From: SZUA-186 sp041552135 | Lineage (GTDB): Bacteria; Pseudomonadota; Gammaproteobacteria; UBA9214 | Assembly (NCBI GenBank): GCA_041552135.1 | Contig: JBFELL010000011.1 | Span: forward strand, 1-32,786 | Direction: 5' to 3' | DNA: 32,786 nt | Part shown: positions 1-6,768 of the stretch, in pieces | How positions within the stretch are numbered: the stretch's first letter is position 1 | Layout of the letters: every line of letters begins with the position of its first letter | The notes under the pieces: generated by a model | The model's input: only the letters and a program-made list of their open reading frames with translations | What the model was told of the DNA's origin: nothing | Databases searched by the model: none | Position numbers and translations under genes: made by a program

Positions 1-2
1 CG

Positions 3-104
3 CCGCGATTCGCGCCGGGGGGCGGCGCTCCTGCCGTGCTGCGCCAGGACCTCACTGACGCTGAACTGCGAAGGCATAATGAAATATTTATTACTAGCCG
101 GTAA
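3..104 (+). CDS. possible 3' end of an upstream gene (partial)
   Basis: Reading frame 3 is open from the window edge to a TAA at 102-104. The first 60 bases are much more GC-rich than the following AT-rich stretch, as expected where a gene ends and intergenic DNA begins. The visible peptide is about 33 residues and ends in RHNEIFITSR; a charged stretch (DLTDAELRRHNE) looks like a C-terminal helix. Frame 1 is also open, to about 207, so the frame choice is weak. The family cannot be named from this fragment. Confidence 0.3.
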   Translation, partial: PRFAPGGGAPAVLRQDLTDAELRRHNEIFITSR

Positions 105-487
105 ATCATGGGGCGAAACCCGCTTTCAGGGCAAGATTTATGCAACTATCGGGTTTATTAACAGGCCTGATCATCTATTAAGGATCGACATTACAACATT
201 TTACTAAACGTTGATAAACAACTTCATACAGTCGATACGAGCCGACAGGTGGATCCCTTTCCCGTCGCAGAAGCCGGACACCGTCGTCGTCAGGCGACAT
301 GATAATAAACTGAAATTCAATCAGTTGGCATTATTACCCGTTTTTCGTGTTGCTTGTCAGGAACACATGTAACTTTGTATACATATTATCGGAAACAATA
401 AGCAACCGATATCAGACAGATATTACTTTTGGCATAGCAGTTGCTAATGATTCACAACATTGCTGAATAAATAACAAGGAGATGTTG
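105..487. other. AT-rich intergenic stretch
   Basis: No convincing coding frame. It holds a candidate promoter near 354-383 and the ribosome-binding site of the next gene (AAGGAG, 476-481). I see nothing else in it. Confidence 0.6.
354..383 (+). promoter_or_regulatory. candidate sigma-70 promoter
   Basis: TTGTCA at 354-359 (5 of 6 to the -35 consensus) and TATACA at 378-383 are 18 nt apart. Transcription would start near 391 and give a leader of about 95 nt before the ATG at 488. Matches of this quality also occur by chance in AT-rich DNA. Confidence 0.3.
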
Positions 488-745
488 ATGAATGCCACAC
501 AAGATTGCAGCAGTAATGAGGCGCTGGATATCGTTGTTCACGTCGATGAACTTCTGGATGATCAGAGCAGACACCGCATTGAATATTACCTGCTAAAGGC
601 AACAGGTGTAGTACATGTACAGTTTGACAGATTCAGGCAACAACTGCTGATCATTGGCTACGATCCGGCTCAAACCAATTCGTCGATAATCCTCAGGCAT
701 TTCAAAAAACAGCAACTCAATGCAAAACTTATCGTCGGCATATAG
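488..745 (+). CDS. small HMA-like ferredoxin-fold protein without CxxC (paralogue A)
   Basis: An 85-residue protein whose predicted order (IVVHV strand, amphipathic helix, VVHVQF strand, LLIIGYD strand, helix, AKLIVG strand) fits the beta-alpha-beta-beta-alpha-beta ferredoxin fold of heavy-metal-associated domains, including the typical YDP turn. The CxxC metal site of that family is absent: the loop after strand 1 reads DELLDDQS. The ATG at 488 is chosen because AAGGAG (476-481) lies 6 nt before it; an in-frame ATG at 482 touches the Shine-Dalgarno and is unlikely. No signal peptide, so probably cytoplasmic. The minus-strand gene at 2585-2848 is a paralogue, with about one third identical residues over 72 aligned positions by hand count. 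Metal binding is doubtful; a protein-interaction or regulatory role is speculation. Confidence 0.75.
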   Translation: MNATQDCSSNEALDIVVHVDELLDDQSRHRIEYYLLKATGVVHVQFDRFRQQLLIIGYDPAQTNSSIILRHFKKQQLNAKLIVGI

Positions 746-1627
746 CATTTCCCGATTGCCATCCTCAGTAATCCTTACTGGCGATCGCTTCGACGCACAA
801 CAAACCAACAGGGGATAAAAGCCATGCTCGTTGGCTAATATTTTACGTCAGCGACATTCAACACACTTGGATAACTGACCATTTGATGATTGTTTATCAC
901 TAGGGATTCACCAAGGAGTACATCAGTATCCCGACATTCTGGCCTGCGTTCCCGCACATTTCCTTATCTTCCTGGCGGGCTGTGCCACACACAGTGCCGC
1001 GACACGAATGAACATTATCAACGGTGTATGGTGAAAATCCAGGCAACTCTGATTGTTGCCGTCACAGCAAACGCATTCGGCAGGTTGTCTCCAGCGCCCG
1101 GCGCATGAGCCCCAATGAGGTTGGCACCCGGACGATGGGTAGTCCTTGCTCTAAAAAATGGCCTGGCCATGCGTCGACACTGAGGTTTTTTCTGTAGCGG
1201 AATATCCGCTTGAGGCCTGCAGAACAGCGCACTGCCTGAATCCTGATGGGTGACGGATGGGTTTCAGTTTTGAAGCATCACCATGATTGAAAATCCGGTT
1301 GTGTGTCCGGGCTACTGTCATTTCAGGAAATGATGCCCTGCATCAGGGTGTTATCTGGCTGATTGACTGAAGGTGGCTAATGGGTGACAGCCTTTTATTG
1401 ACATCCTTTCAATCGGCCAACATGCCGTCCCTGATTACCCGTGAAGCGCGGGACATCCATCATGGCCATGCACACATTTGCCGTGAACTTCATCTGTCCG
1501 CCAACAAAATGACAGTCAAACCGGCAAGCACACACCGAAAATTACCTTATTGGGCTCGAGAACGTTGATAACTGTACAACTTGTCTATAAATTAGCGATG
1601 CAAAATTTAAAACAACGGAGGGGCAGC
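746..1627. other. long stretch without a recognisable gene
   Basis: Open frames at 890-1108 and 1380-1568 have no recognisable family, no good ribosome-binding site and unconvincing composition. A lipobox-like peptide (LIFLAGC) can be read at 963-983 but its frame has no start codon and stops at 1034; it may be a relic. ATGGCCTGGCCAT near 1157 is a short palindrome of unknown meaning. No RNA gene was recognised. Confidence 0.5.
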
Positions 1628-2026
1628 ATGAGTCCGTCACACTGGTGGACACTAAGCATTGTCTTTGTGGGCTTGATTGCGGTTGCTATGGAGTCCCTCG
1701 AGAGGGATGAGTTTGATCCTGCATCCCTGCCACCACCTGCCGCTGGTATCGCCCCTAAAATAACCCAGCCTCTTCACACGTGCGAAGGTGTTATCTACAG
1801 TGTCTCTAGCGATGGCATCAAATATGTTCGTGAATCCGGCGGAGGGGTGCTGCTGGCGGCTGAGCTGGATAATAAGGTTGGATTTTATCAATTGGGCCAG
1901 TATAGCAGCCTCAAATATCTTGATCGTGCCGAGATGAATTCAGAGGCTTCAGAAAAGCTGGAATATGCTTTGACCAATTGCAAAGCCGAATACCTCCCCT
2001 CGGGGGTGAACTTTGCTTACAGGTAG
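1628..2026 (+). CDS. hypothetical membrane-anchored protein
   Basis: A 132-residue protein. The start at 1628 is supported by GGAGGGG 7 nt upstream; longer in-frame starts back to 1550 lack such a site. Residues 5-21 (hydrophobic WWTLSIVFVGLIAV segment) form one transmembrane helix or uncleaved signal anchor, followed by a short proline-rich linker (LPPPAAG) and a domain of about 95 residues, probably periplasmic. That domain has two cysteines (HTCEG and LTNCK) that could form a disulfide. No family is recognised. It stands alone, with no close neighbour on its strand. The reverse strand also carries open frames here, but only this one has a ribosome-binding site and a coherent anchor-plus-domain layout. 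Confidence 0.55.
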   Translation: MSPSHWWTLSIVFVGLIAVAMESLERDEFDPASLPPPAAGIAPKITQPLHTCEGVIYSVSSDGIKYVRESGGGVLLAAELDNKVGFYQLGQYSSLKYLDRAEMNSEASEKLEYALTNCKAEYLPSGVNFAYR

Positions 2027-2132
2027 CCGGCCTGGCGCTGCGGGAAATCACCACAGTTAACTCCCGACGCTGGCCACCGGCTTGCCGCTCCACGGTTTCA
2101 TGCAAAATCAGTAACGAAATAGCATCGATAAC

Positions 2133-2157
2133 GGGCCTGACGGTTGTCGTCAGGCTC
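2133..2157 (+). terminator. hairpin, possible transcription end of the 1628-2026 gene
   Basis: GCCTGACG (2135-2142) pairs perfectly with CGTCAGGC (2148-2155) around a GTTGT loop, and two more pairs (one G-T) extend the stem. It lies about 110 bp past the stop codon. No T-run follows, so it is a poor factor-independent terminator; it may protect the mRNA 3' end. Confidence 0.4.
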
Positions 2158-2409
2158 TCGGTAAACTCGTGATGCACGAACAACACCGTGAGACGGTCAT
2201 GACTCGTCACACGGCATTGCGTGTTTCACTGCGCCCTGTTTCTAACCGCCCCTTGCAGTACAGATCATGCATATATCATGCTTCACTGGAAAGACGGGCG
2301 ACTGCCCTGATCGTTTCCGTTTGTAGCAGAGTCACCGGGGGTTTCCTTCGGCCGGAAAATGAAACACCACCATCGCGTCGCACACAAAAATGCAAACACA
2401 AGCCCGTAT

Positions 2410-2432
2410 AAAAATGGCTCCCGAAGGAGCCA
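2410..2432 (-). terminator. intrinsic terminator of the 2585-2848 gene
   Basis: On the minus strand TGGCTCC, a TTCG tetraloop and GGAGCCA form a perfect 7-bp stem (2415-2432) followed directly by TTTTT (2410-2414). It lies about 150 bp after the stop codon of the minus-strand paralogue. Confidence 0.75.
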
Positions 2433-2584
2433 ATGTAGATGAATAAACACACTGTTTTAATATCCGGTTATGGATGTAATCCCTGTGAAGATCTGACACG
2501 AGTCACAAGGTATTGTGGCCCACCAGGAATATTGGCTACGACAAAACAGACCTCCCAAATATTCCGGCTCCCTCACGTGATTGC

Positions 2585-2848
2585 CTAGATCGGACCGATC
2601 AGCCTGGCATCGAGTTCTAATGAATTGAAGCTTTTCAATACATCATGCGACGACATGACACTCTTGTCATATTGCGTCAGAACAAGATGTTTACGCGTCT
2701 GGCAAAACTCTGCCCCTATAATTCCAGTCGTCTTCTCCAGTGCAGTCACGACCAGATTCCGTTGTTCATCTCCAAGGTCTTTGCTGATGTGAACCACAAT
2801 TTCAACTGCGCATTTCTCCTGACTCGGTAAATGTTGTGCCTGATTCAT
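2585..2848 (-). CDS. small HMA-like ferredoxin-fold protein without CxxC (paralogue B)
   Basis: An 87-residue protein aligning without gaps over 72 residues to the product of 488-745, with about one third identity: both have IVVH at strand 1, a KxTG turn, a YD turn and an LxAxLI C-terminal strand. The start at 2848 is preceded by GGGGGGA at good spacing; a frame 20 codons longer lacks this. As in its paralogue, the loop where HMA domains carry CxxC has none (ISKDLGDEQR); the single cysteine (EFCQTR) lies elsewhere. It is monocistronic, ends at an intrinsic terminator (2410-2432) and has repeated CAATATGT motifs upstream (2954-2997). Function unknown. The family call rests on fold pattern and is moderate; that the two genes are paralogues is fairly sure. 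Confidence 0.72.
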   Translation of the reverse strand: MNQAQHLPSQEKCAVEIVVHISKDLGDEQRNLVVTALEKTTGIIGAEFCQTRKHLVLTQYDKSVMSSHDVLKSFNSLELDARLIGPI

Positions 2849-2953
2849 ATTCCCCCCATGTGAGTGTTTCAGCACTATCTTTTCGCCAAACCTCAAAATA
2901 GCCGTCATTTCCCCTTGGTCAACTTCACAAGCTGAAGTCCATCAGCTATATAA

Positions 2954-2997
2954 CACAATATGTTGAATATCAAAAGACTTCTATCGCAATATGTAGA
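2954..2997. promoter_or_regulatory. direct repeat of a CAATATGT motif, candidate operator
   Basis: CAATATGTTGAA at 2956-2967 recurs as CAATATGTAGAA at 2986-2997, 30 bp apart, about three helical turns. The first copy, extended to CACAATATGTTGAA (2954-2967), matches the perfect palindrome at 3374-3387 in 11 of 14 positions. It lies about 110-150 bp upstream of the start at 2848, close to a weak TTGATA/TATATA promoter-like pair on the minus strand. Confidence 0.4.
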
Positions 2998-3373
2998 AAC
3001 TGGCCTGGTTTGTCATGGGTCTGACATTCAGCCCTGCACCCCGCATCATCAAGCCCCAGCAACCTGACCACACGGTTGCACAATCCACCCGATGAAGACG
3101 TGCCGAAAGAAGGGGGGGTCGGAGCACATTTACCGCTCCCGGACTTCCGGTGACTACTTCCCTGTCGTGTTCATAGCTCCATCCCCTGAAGAAATGGAGT
3201 CTCCGCCAGAGCAGGAGCGATTCATGTGCCATTCCCTGAACCTGGGAACAGGGCTCAAGCGATGCTGCAGACGCCGCGATGGGACAACGAAGCCCCCCCG
3301 ATTCTTCGGCTTGCATGAAGGTATTGGTATCTATCGCGGATTTCCGTAAAATTGCCCAAAATCAAAGGTGATC

Positions 3374-3387
3374 CACAATATATTGTG
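3374..3387. promoter_or_regulatory. perfect palindrome CACAATATATTGTG, candidate operator
   Basis: A perfect 14-bp dyad 24 bp upstream of the ATG at 3412, where a repressor would block the promoter or leader. Related motifs lie upstream of the neighbouring minus-strand gene (2954-2997). The binding protein is unknown. Confidence 0.45.
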
Positions 3388-3411
3388 ATAATCAACCATC
3401 CGGGGCACTAA

Positions 3412-3912
3412 ATGAAGACATCTGAAATGGAACTCCCAGAGCACCTCTACACCAAGACCACCAGCCCTTGTGGCACTATGACCAAATTCATAATTGCCCC
3501 CGACAAGCTGATTTCCTGGGCGGAGGGGGGGCGTGGTGACGCCATAGCCGGATTGTGTCACACAGTCTATGAAAAGAAGATCGCGGGTATCGACGCATGG
3601 GAACGCGACCGGATTCTGCAGCTGGAAGATGAATGGATGACAGCCGGGAATGACGAGGACATGTACGGTCGCAAGTTCGTGAACGTAAAACACTATCACA
3701 CGACACGTGAGGACGTCGCCAGGGAAGCAGGACGGAAACGTACCAATGCCAGGGAACAGATGATTGAACACCAGAACGCGGTTGAGGAACTGGTGCAGGA
3801 GGCCAGGGAGTTCATCTCGGCCCATCACCTGCACCATGAAGAAGACAATATCCTCGCATACCTGCTTACCATTGGCGCCATTGGCGCTGTGGCCTATGTG
3901 CTGGCCACCTAG
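3412..3912 (+). CDS. hypothetical tail-anchored protein
   Basis: A 166-residue, mostly polar protein with a single hydrophobic segment at the extreme C-terminus (about residues 148-165, LAYLLTIGAIGAVAYVLA). That is a tail-anchor layout: the bulk would sit in the cytoplasm. Residues about 95-145 are helical and charged (REDVAREAGRKRTNAREQ, then VEELVQEAREF) and may form a coiled coil; a histidine-rich patch (SAHHLHHEED) precedes the anchor. The Shine-Dalgarno is weak (CGGGG) and the true start could be the internal ATG at 3478. No family is recognised. A perfect palindrome (3374-3387) lies just upstream. The opposite strand is open over almost the same span, but this frame has the better protein features. 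Confidence 0.55.
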   Translation: MKTSEMELPEHLYTKTTSPCGTMTKFIIAPDKLISWAEGGRGDAIAGLCHTVYEKKIAGIDAWERDRILQLEDEWMTAGNDEDMYGRKFVNVKHYHTTREDVAREAGRKRTNAREQMIEHQNAVEELVQEAREFISAHHLHHEEDNILAYLLTIGAIGAVAYVLAT

Positions 3913-4210
3913 CAATCGGGGCATGTTGCATATGTAAACAACTGACCTTGATGCCAAGTGGTTGTTTGGCAGAATCAAATCCGGTCCTGATAATCATTTG
4001 GTTCCGGCTGCATGTCCTGGCGGGCCCGGCACCTTATAAAACCTTCAGCTGGTATTACCCCGCACCGGCACCCGAGAGTGACCATTTTCATCAGAGCCCC
4101 TGTGCCCGATACCGGAGGCATCTGGAACTTTGTCACCTCCATGGCCGCTCCGCTCGCCTATGGCCCGGGCGGTTGCCGAGTGGAACCTGCACCCGCTGAG
4201 GTACGCTGTA
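3913..4210. other. intergenic stretch between convergent genes
   Basis: About 300 bp between the plus-strand gene ending at 3912 and the minus-strand gene ending at 4211. Small open frames here have no recognisable content, and no clear intrinsic terminator was found. Confidence 0.5.
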
Positions 4211-4807
4211 TCAGCGCCCGTTGAATAGTGCCTTGAGTAAGAAATGGGCAGGAATGAATACGAACAACGGGTACGCGAACATCAACAGCACCAGATACAA
4301 GGGTCCGGACACCCACGTTTGAGGTGGATTACCGATACCAAATACCCAGTTGAGGTTCCTTTCTGGATCGGTCGCCAGATAGCAAACCGGAAGCAGGACC
4401 CAGATCAACAGTGTCTGCGCATATACGGCCCGCGTGTCATAGCCCAGCCGATAGACCATCCAGAGCAACAGCACAGGGAGGACAACGTGAAACAGGGAGA
4501 AGCATTTGAACAGTGGCGTGTAATGGGATTCGAACATGTAACCAGTGGCATTAATGCCGATTACATCGAAACCTGCAATCAAACGGAGAAAGTAATCCAC
4601 ATTCCAGGCCAGTTCCGGCAACAACACGCCGACTGCCATCATACTGGTCAGAAAACGGCTTTCCATCCACAGTGCCGGCACGATAGCCAGAAGCGCAACA
4701 TCGGATAACCATAGAAAATTTGCAGCCCCCCGCTCCACCCAGTAAACAGGCACAAGAACACAGACGAATATCGTATAGGGTATCTTTATCCAGGCGGAAA
4801 GTATCAT
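4211..4807 (-). CDS. conserved multi-pass membrane protein of unknown function
   Basis: A 198-residue, strongly hydrophobic protein with about six transmembrane helices: roughly 8-24, 31-46, 54-76, 105-122, 130-145 and 170-195. Conserved-looking soluble motifs are LLPELAWNVDYF (about 62-73), FHVVLPVLLLW (about 106-116) and TDPERNLNWVFG between helices five and six. From memory this matches a family of uncharacterised inner-membrane proteins widespread in Proteobacteria and other phyla; I know no assigned function. The ATG at 4807 opens with a hydrophobic stretch and only a weak Shine-Dalgarno. It is monocistronic, and a decayed regulator lies just upstream on the same strand. Frame, length and hydropathy make the coding call safe. 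Confidence 0.8.
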   Translation of the reverse strand: MILSAWIKIPYTIFVCVLVPVYWVERGAANFLWLSDVALLAIVPALWMESRFLTSMMAVGVLLPELAWNVDYFLRLIAGFDVIGINATGYMFESHYTPLFKCFSLFHVVLPVLLLWMVYRLGYDTRAVYAQTLLIWVLLPVCYLATDPERNLNWVFGIGNPPQTWVSGPLYLVLLMFAYPLFVFIPAHFLLKALFNGR

Positions 4808-4865
4808 TAATCTTCAATCCCGGAGAAAAGGCAAACAGCCCCGGTGTTGATGCTTCAGCCGGTAG

Positions 4866-5431
4866 TTAGCTACCGGCACCCTGTAACACGCCATGCGAAT
4901 TCAGTCCGCAATCTATCGTCGTCACATCCACTCCATCCATTATCTTTATCGTGGGCCCTGAATGCTCTAGCGGCCCGGTCAGATGCTTGTCGTGCCGCAA
5001 GATCATACCGTATGTAGCTTCAGCAGCAATGCCGGGTAGAATCTCGATTATCCCGGGTTGTGCACGATCCTCATCGGCAAGGCAAAGTCCGGAAGCAGCC
5101 GCAATACACTAGCTTTGTTCGACATAGTGCCTGAGTGTATCAATGGTACTGCCTTCAGTTCCGATGGTTAGCGGCAAGCCCAAACGTGCAAAAATCCCTT
5201 TCAGTTTCCGTCACTGCGGCTGGACCTCCGACGCGATCAGTGGATAACGGCATACCGTCTCTTCATCCAGCAGTGACTTGAAATCTGCCATGCCTCGGCG
5301 AACGGGAGCATACGCCTTGGGCAGGTCCCGCGTGAGTTCCGCTGGCGCACCCGGATTGTCAATGCCTTTCCTGATGGCAAGGCGGCACTCATGCTGGCAG
5401 CCGCCAGGCAGAGGCACATTGCGGCACCCAA
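4866..5431 (-). pseudogene. decayed LysR-type regulator (substrate-binding domain)
   Basis: Read on the minus strand, one frame running down to the TAA at 4866-4868 is protein-like but broken by in-frame stops at 5211-5213 and near 5109. The pieces fit the effector-binding domain of LysR-type regulators in order: CRYPLIASEVQPQ, KGIFARLGLPLTIGTEGSTI, DTLRHYVEQ, CIAAASGLCLADEDRA, then GMILRHDKHLTGPLEH. The same order in the family is PLI, the mobile helix, the STE/STI turn, the V..GLG-like strand and the final R.DR.LS..... helix. Further upstream the homology seems to shift frame (5237-5431 reads HRYPLGAAM), suggesting a frameshift as well. No N-terminal helix-turn-helix was found. The family call is by eye; the degeneration is directly visible. 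Confidence 0.55.
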
Positions 5432-5834
5432 GGGGTAACGATGCGCCAGCTGAAAACGGATTTGCTACAGAATTCCTACCTACTCGAGACCCTCATGGCA
5501 TAAACCCGGATCGAAGTCACCGACAAACAAATGTGCGAAAAATCCTGAATGCTATCCATCCTGATTGCCCGCCCGGTGTCCGGCTCAACTGGATTTCAGG
5601 TCTTCGGCTCCACGGCGTGTACAGGCGCATGGCATCGACGCTTGAGGCGTGATAAACAGCTGATGGTGTTGCCGCAGAGGGATGCCGGCAACAGTAATAT
5701 TTTTTCACAGTCATGATTTGAATAAAGCACTCTGAAAGTCCAGAATACCGCCATCAGAAGCTGTAACAACCAGGCACTGGTGGTATTGTGCCTTATCGGT
5801 TCCAGCCAAAACTCCGGATTTATGACAAATTTTC
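5432..5834. other. stretch without an intact gene
   Basis: May include more of the decayed regulator on the minus strand, but no continuous homology could be followed. The open frame at 5517-5714 (minus) is not recognisable. No promoter or RNA feature stands out. Confidence 0.45.
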
Positions 5835-6251
5835 GTGGATAAATTGGCAATCCAGCTTGCATTGCATGGCGTTCTGGTAGTGACACTGGGTGCGCTAGCG
5901 GGCCTTTCTTTATGGCGATCCATACTTGAAAATACCAATGTGGCGGATTGGCATTTACTGCATGCAAGTGGCACATCAAGAGGGATTATGCTGATTGCAC
6001 TGGCCGCCATCATTCACCTGCCAGCGCTGCCCTCGTGGCAAGTCACCATGCTGGCCTGGTTCATCATATATTTTGTCTGGTCTTCAGTTTTAGCCATGCT
6101 GATCCGGGCAATCAGTGGTAAACCTGGATTTACCTGGGCGGGCTCACCCACCAATAAACTTGTACATGTTTTATACGTAACGGGGACCATCACTTTATTT
6201 CCGGGTTTGTTGCTGCTGGCGACCGGTTTATATAAAGCGCTGGCGCCATAG
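5835..6251 (+). CDS. four-helix membrane protein, possibly styrene-oxide isomerase/HAB mutase-like
   Basis: A 138-residue protein with four predicted transmembrane helices at about 7-26, 49-66, 70-92 and 107-134. Its layout recalls the small membrane isomerase group that includes styrene-oxide isomerase and hydroxylaminobenzene mutase: a histidine in helix one (ALHGVLVVTLGALAG), a loop with WHLLHASGTSRGIMLIALA before helix two where that family has an AHLxG-type motif, and a short four-helix length. The start is a GTG at 5835 with no good Shine-Dalgarno; an internal TTG or ATG is possible. It is monocistronic and followed by about 500 bp without a gene. Coding is likely from the clean hydropathy; the family assignment is tentative and no substrate can be inferred. 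Confidence 0.55.
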   Translation: MDKLAIQLALHGVLVVTLGALAGLSLWRSILENTNVADWHLLHASGTSRGIMLIALAAIIHLPALPSWQVTMLAWFIIYFVWSSVLAMLIRAISGKPGFTWAGSPTNKLVHVLYVTGTITLFPGLLLLATGLYKALAP

Positions 6252-6768
6252 CTGATTTTTCAGGTCTGCGCGGGTTCGTGTCGATTGATGGTTAATTTGC
6301 ACACAATATGATTCAGGGCAGATAGTTACGCGCAATTTTTAACCATCGTAATCCGTAATTACTTCATTTCCATAAGTCAGCCGTGCGTTGACAGGGTGGT
6401 GCATTTTCAATACAAACGGCGGCTCAGGGTTACCTGCAAACCCACACCTGGCAGTTTGCGTGCGCCTCGGGAGGCACAACCCGAAACTGGCACTGCCGAT
6501 AAACTGCATCAGATAGTGACGCTCACAAGACCGGACAGTTTTTATGCTGCCTCCCTGCCGATCAGGCCATAGCGTATTGTAATTGCAGATTATTTTTCAG
6601 CTGTACCCGTGCAGCGCTGCAGCATCTGCTCGCTCTGAAAATCAAATAACCCACTGTTTATTAAAGTTTACCCGCGATCCGCCCGATTGTGTCTGTAAGG
6701 CGACCTGTGCACGTGTGGCCACGCCTGATCGCGTTCATGGAATGAAGAGACAAAGGCATAACAGGCAT
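6252..6768. other. leader region of the GGDEF/EAL gene
   Basis: No independent gene recognised. The downstream frame stays open back to a TTG at 6583, but residues before 6742 do not look like protein (cysteine- and arginine-rich), so this is taken as untranslated leader. No clear promoter or riboswitch was recognised. Confidence 0.5.

Larger units (their letters stand above)
2027..2584. other. intergenic stretch between convergent genes
   Basis: No gene seen. It contains a plus-strand hairpin (2133-2157) and a minus-strand intrinsic terminator (2410-2432), consistent with two convergent transcription units ending here. The open frame at 2169-2411 runs through the terminator and is rejected. 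Confidence 0.6.
2849..3411. other. intergenic stretch between divergent genes
   Basis: Lies between the minus-strand gene starting at 2848 and the plus-strand gene starting at 3412. It carries the CAATAT-type motifs at 2954-2997 and a perfect palindrome at 3374-3387. Open frames at 2981-3316 (minus) and 3092-3349 (plus) are not recognisable and look non-coding. Confidence 0.55.

Noticed and set aside
963..1034. Lipoprotein-like peptide LIFLAGCATHSAATR
   Set aside because: The frame has no ATG, GTG or TTG upstream and stops 17 codons after the cysteine. At best a relic; could be chance.
890..1108. 72-residue plus-strand frame
   Set aside because: No ribosome-binding site at its start, no family resemblance; it overlaps the lipobox-like relic in another frame.
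1380..1568. 62-residue plus-strand frame
   Set aside because: No Shine-Dalgarno, no recognisable content, unlike a globular or membrane protein.
3331..3978. 215-residue open frame on the minus strand
   Set aside because: It is antisense to the 3412-3912 gene, has no recognisable motif or ribosome-binding site and a composition typical of a shadow frame.
4858..4877. Perfect 8-bp hairpin GCCGGTAG-TTAG-CTACCGGC
   Set aside because: No T-run on either strand, and it lies at the end of a pseudogene; too short to claim a function.
6583..6768. N-terminal extension of the GGDEF/EAL protein from the TTG at 6583
   Set aside because: The extra 62 residues are cysteine- and arginine-rich without structure, and no ribosome-binding site precedes the TTG; a later ATG is more plausible.
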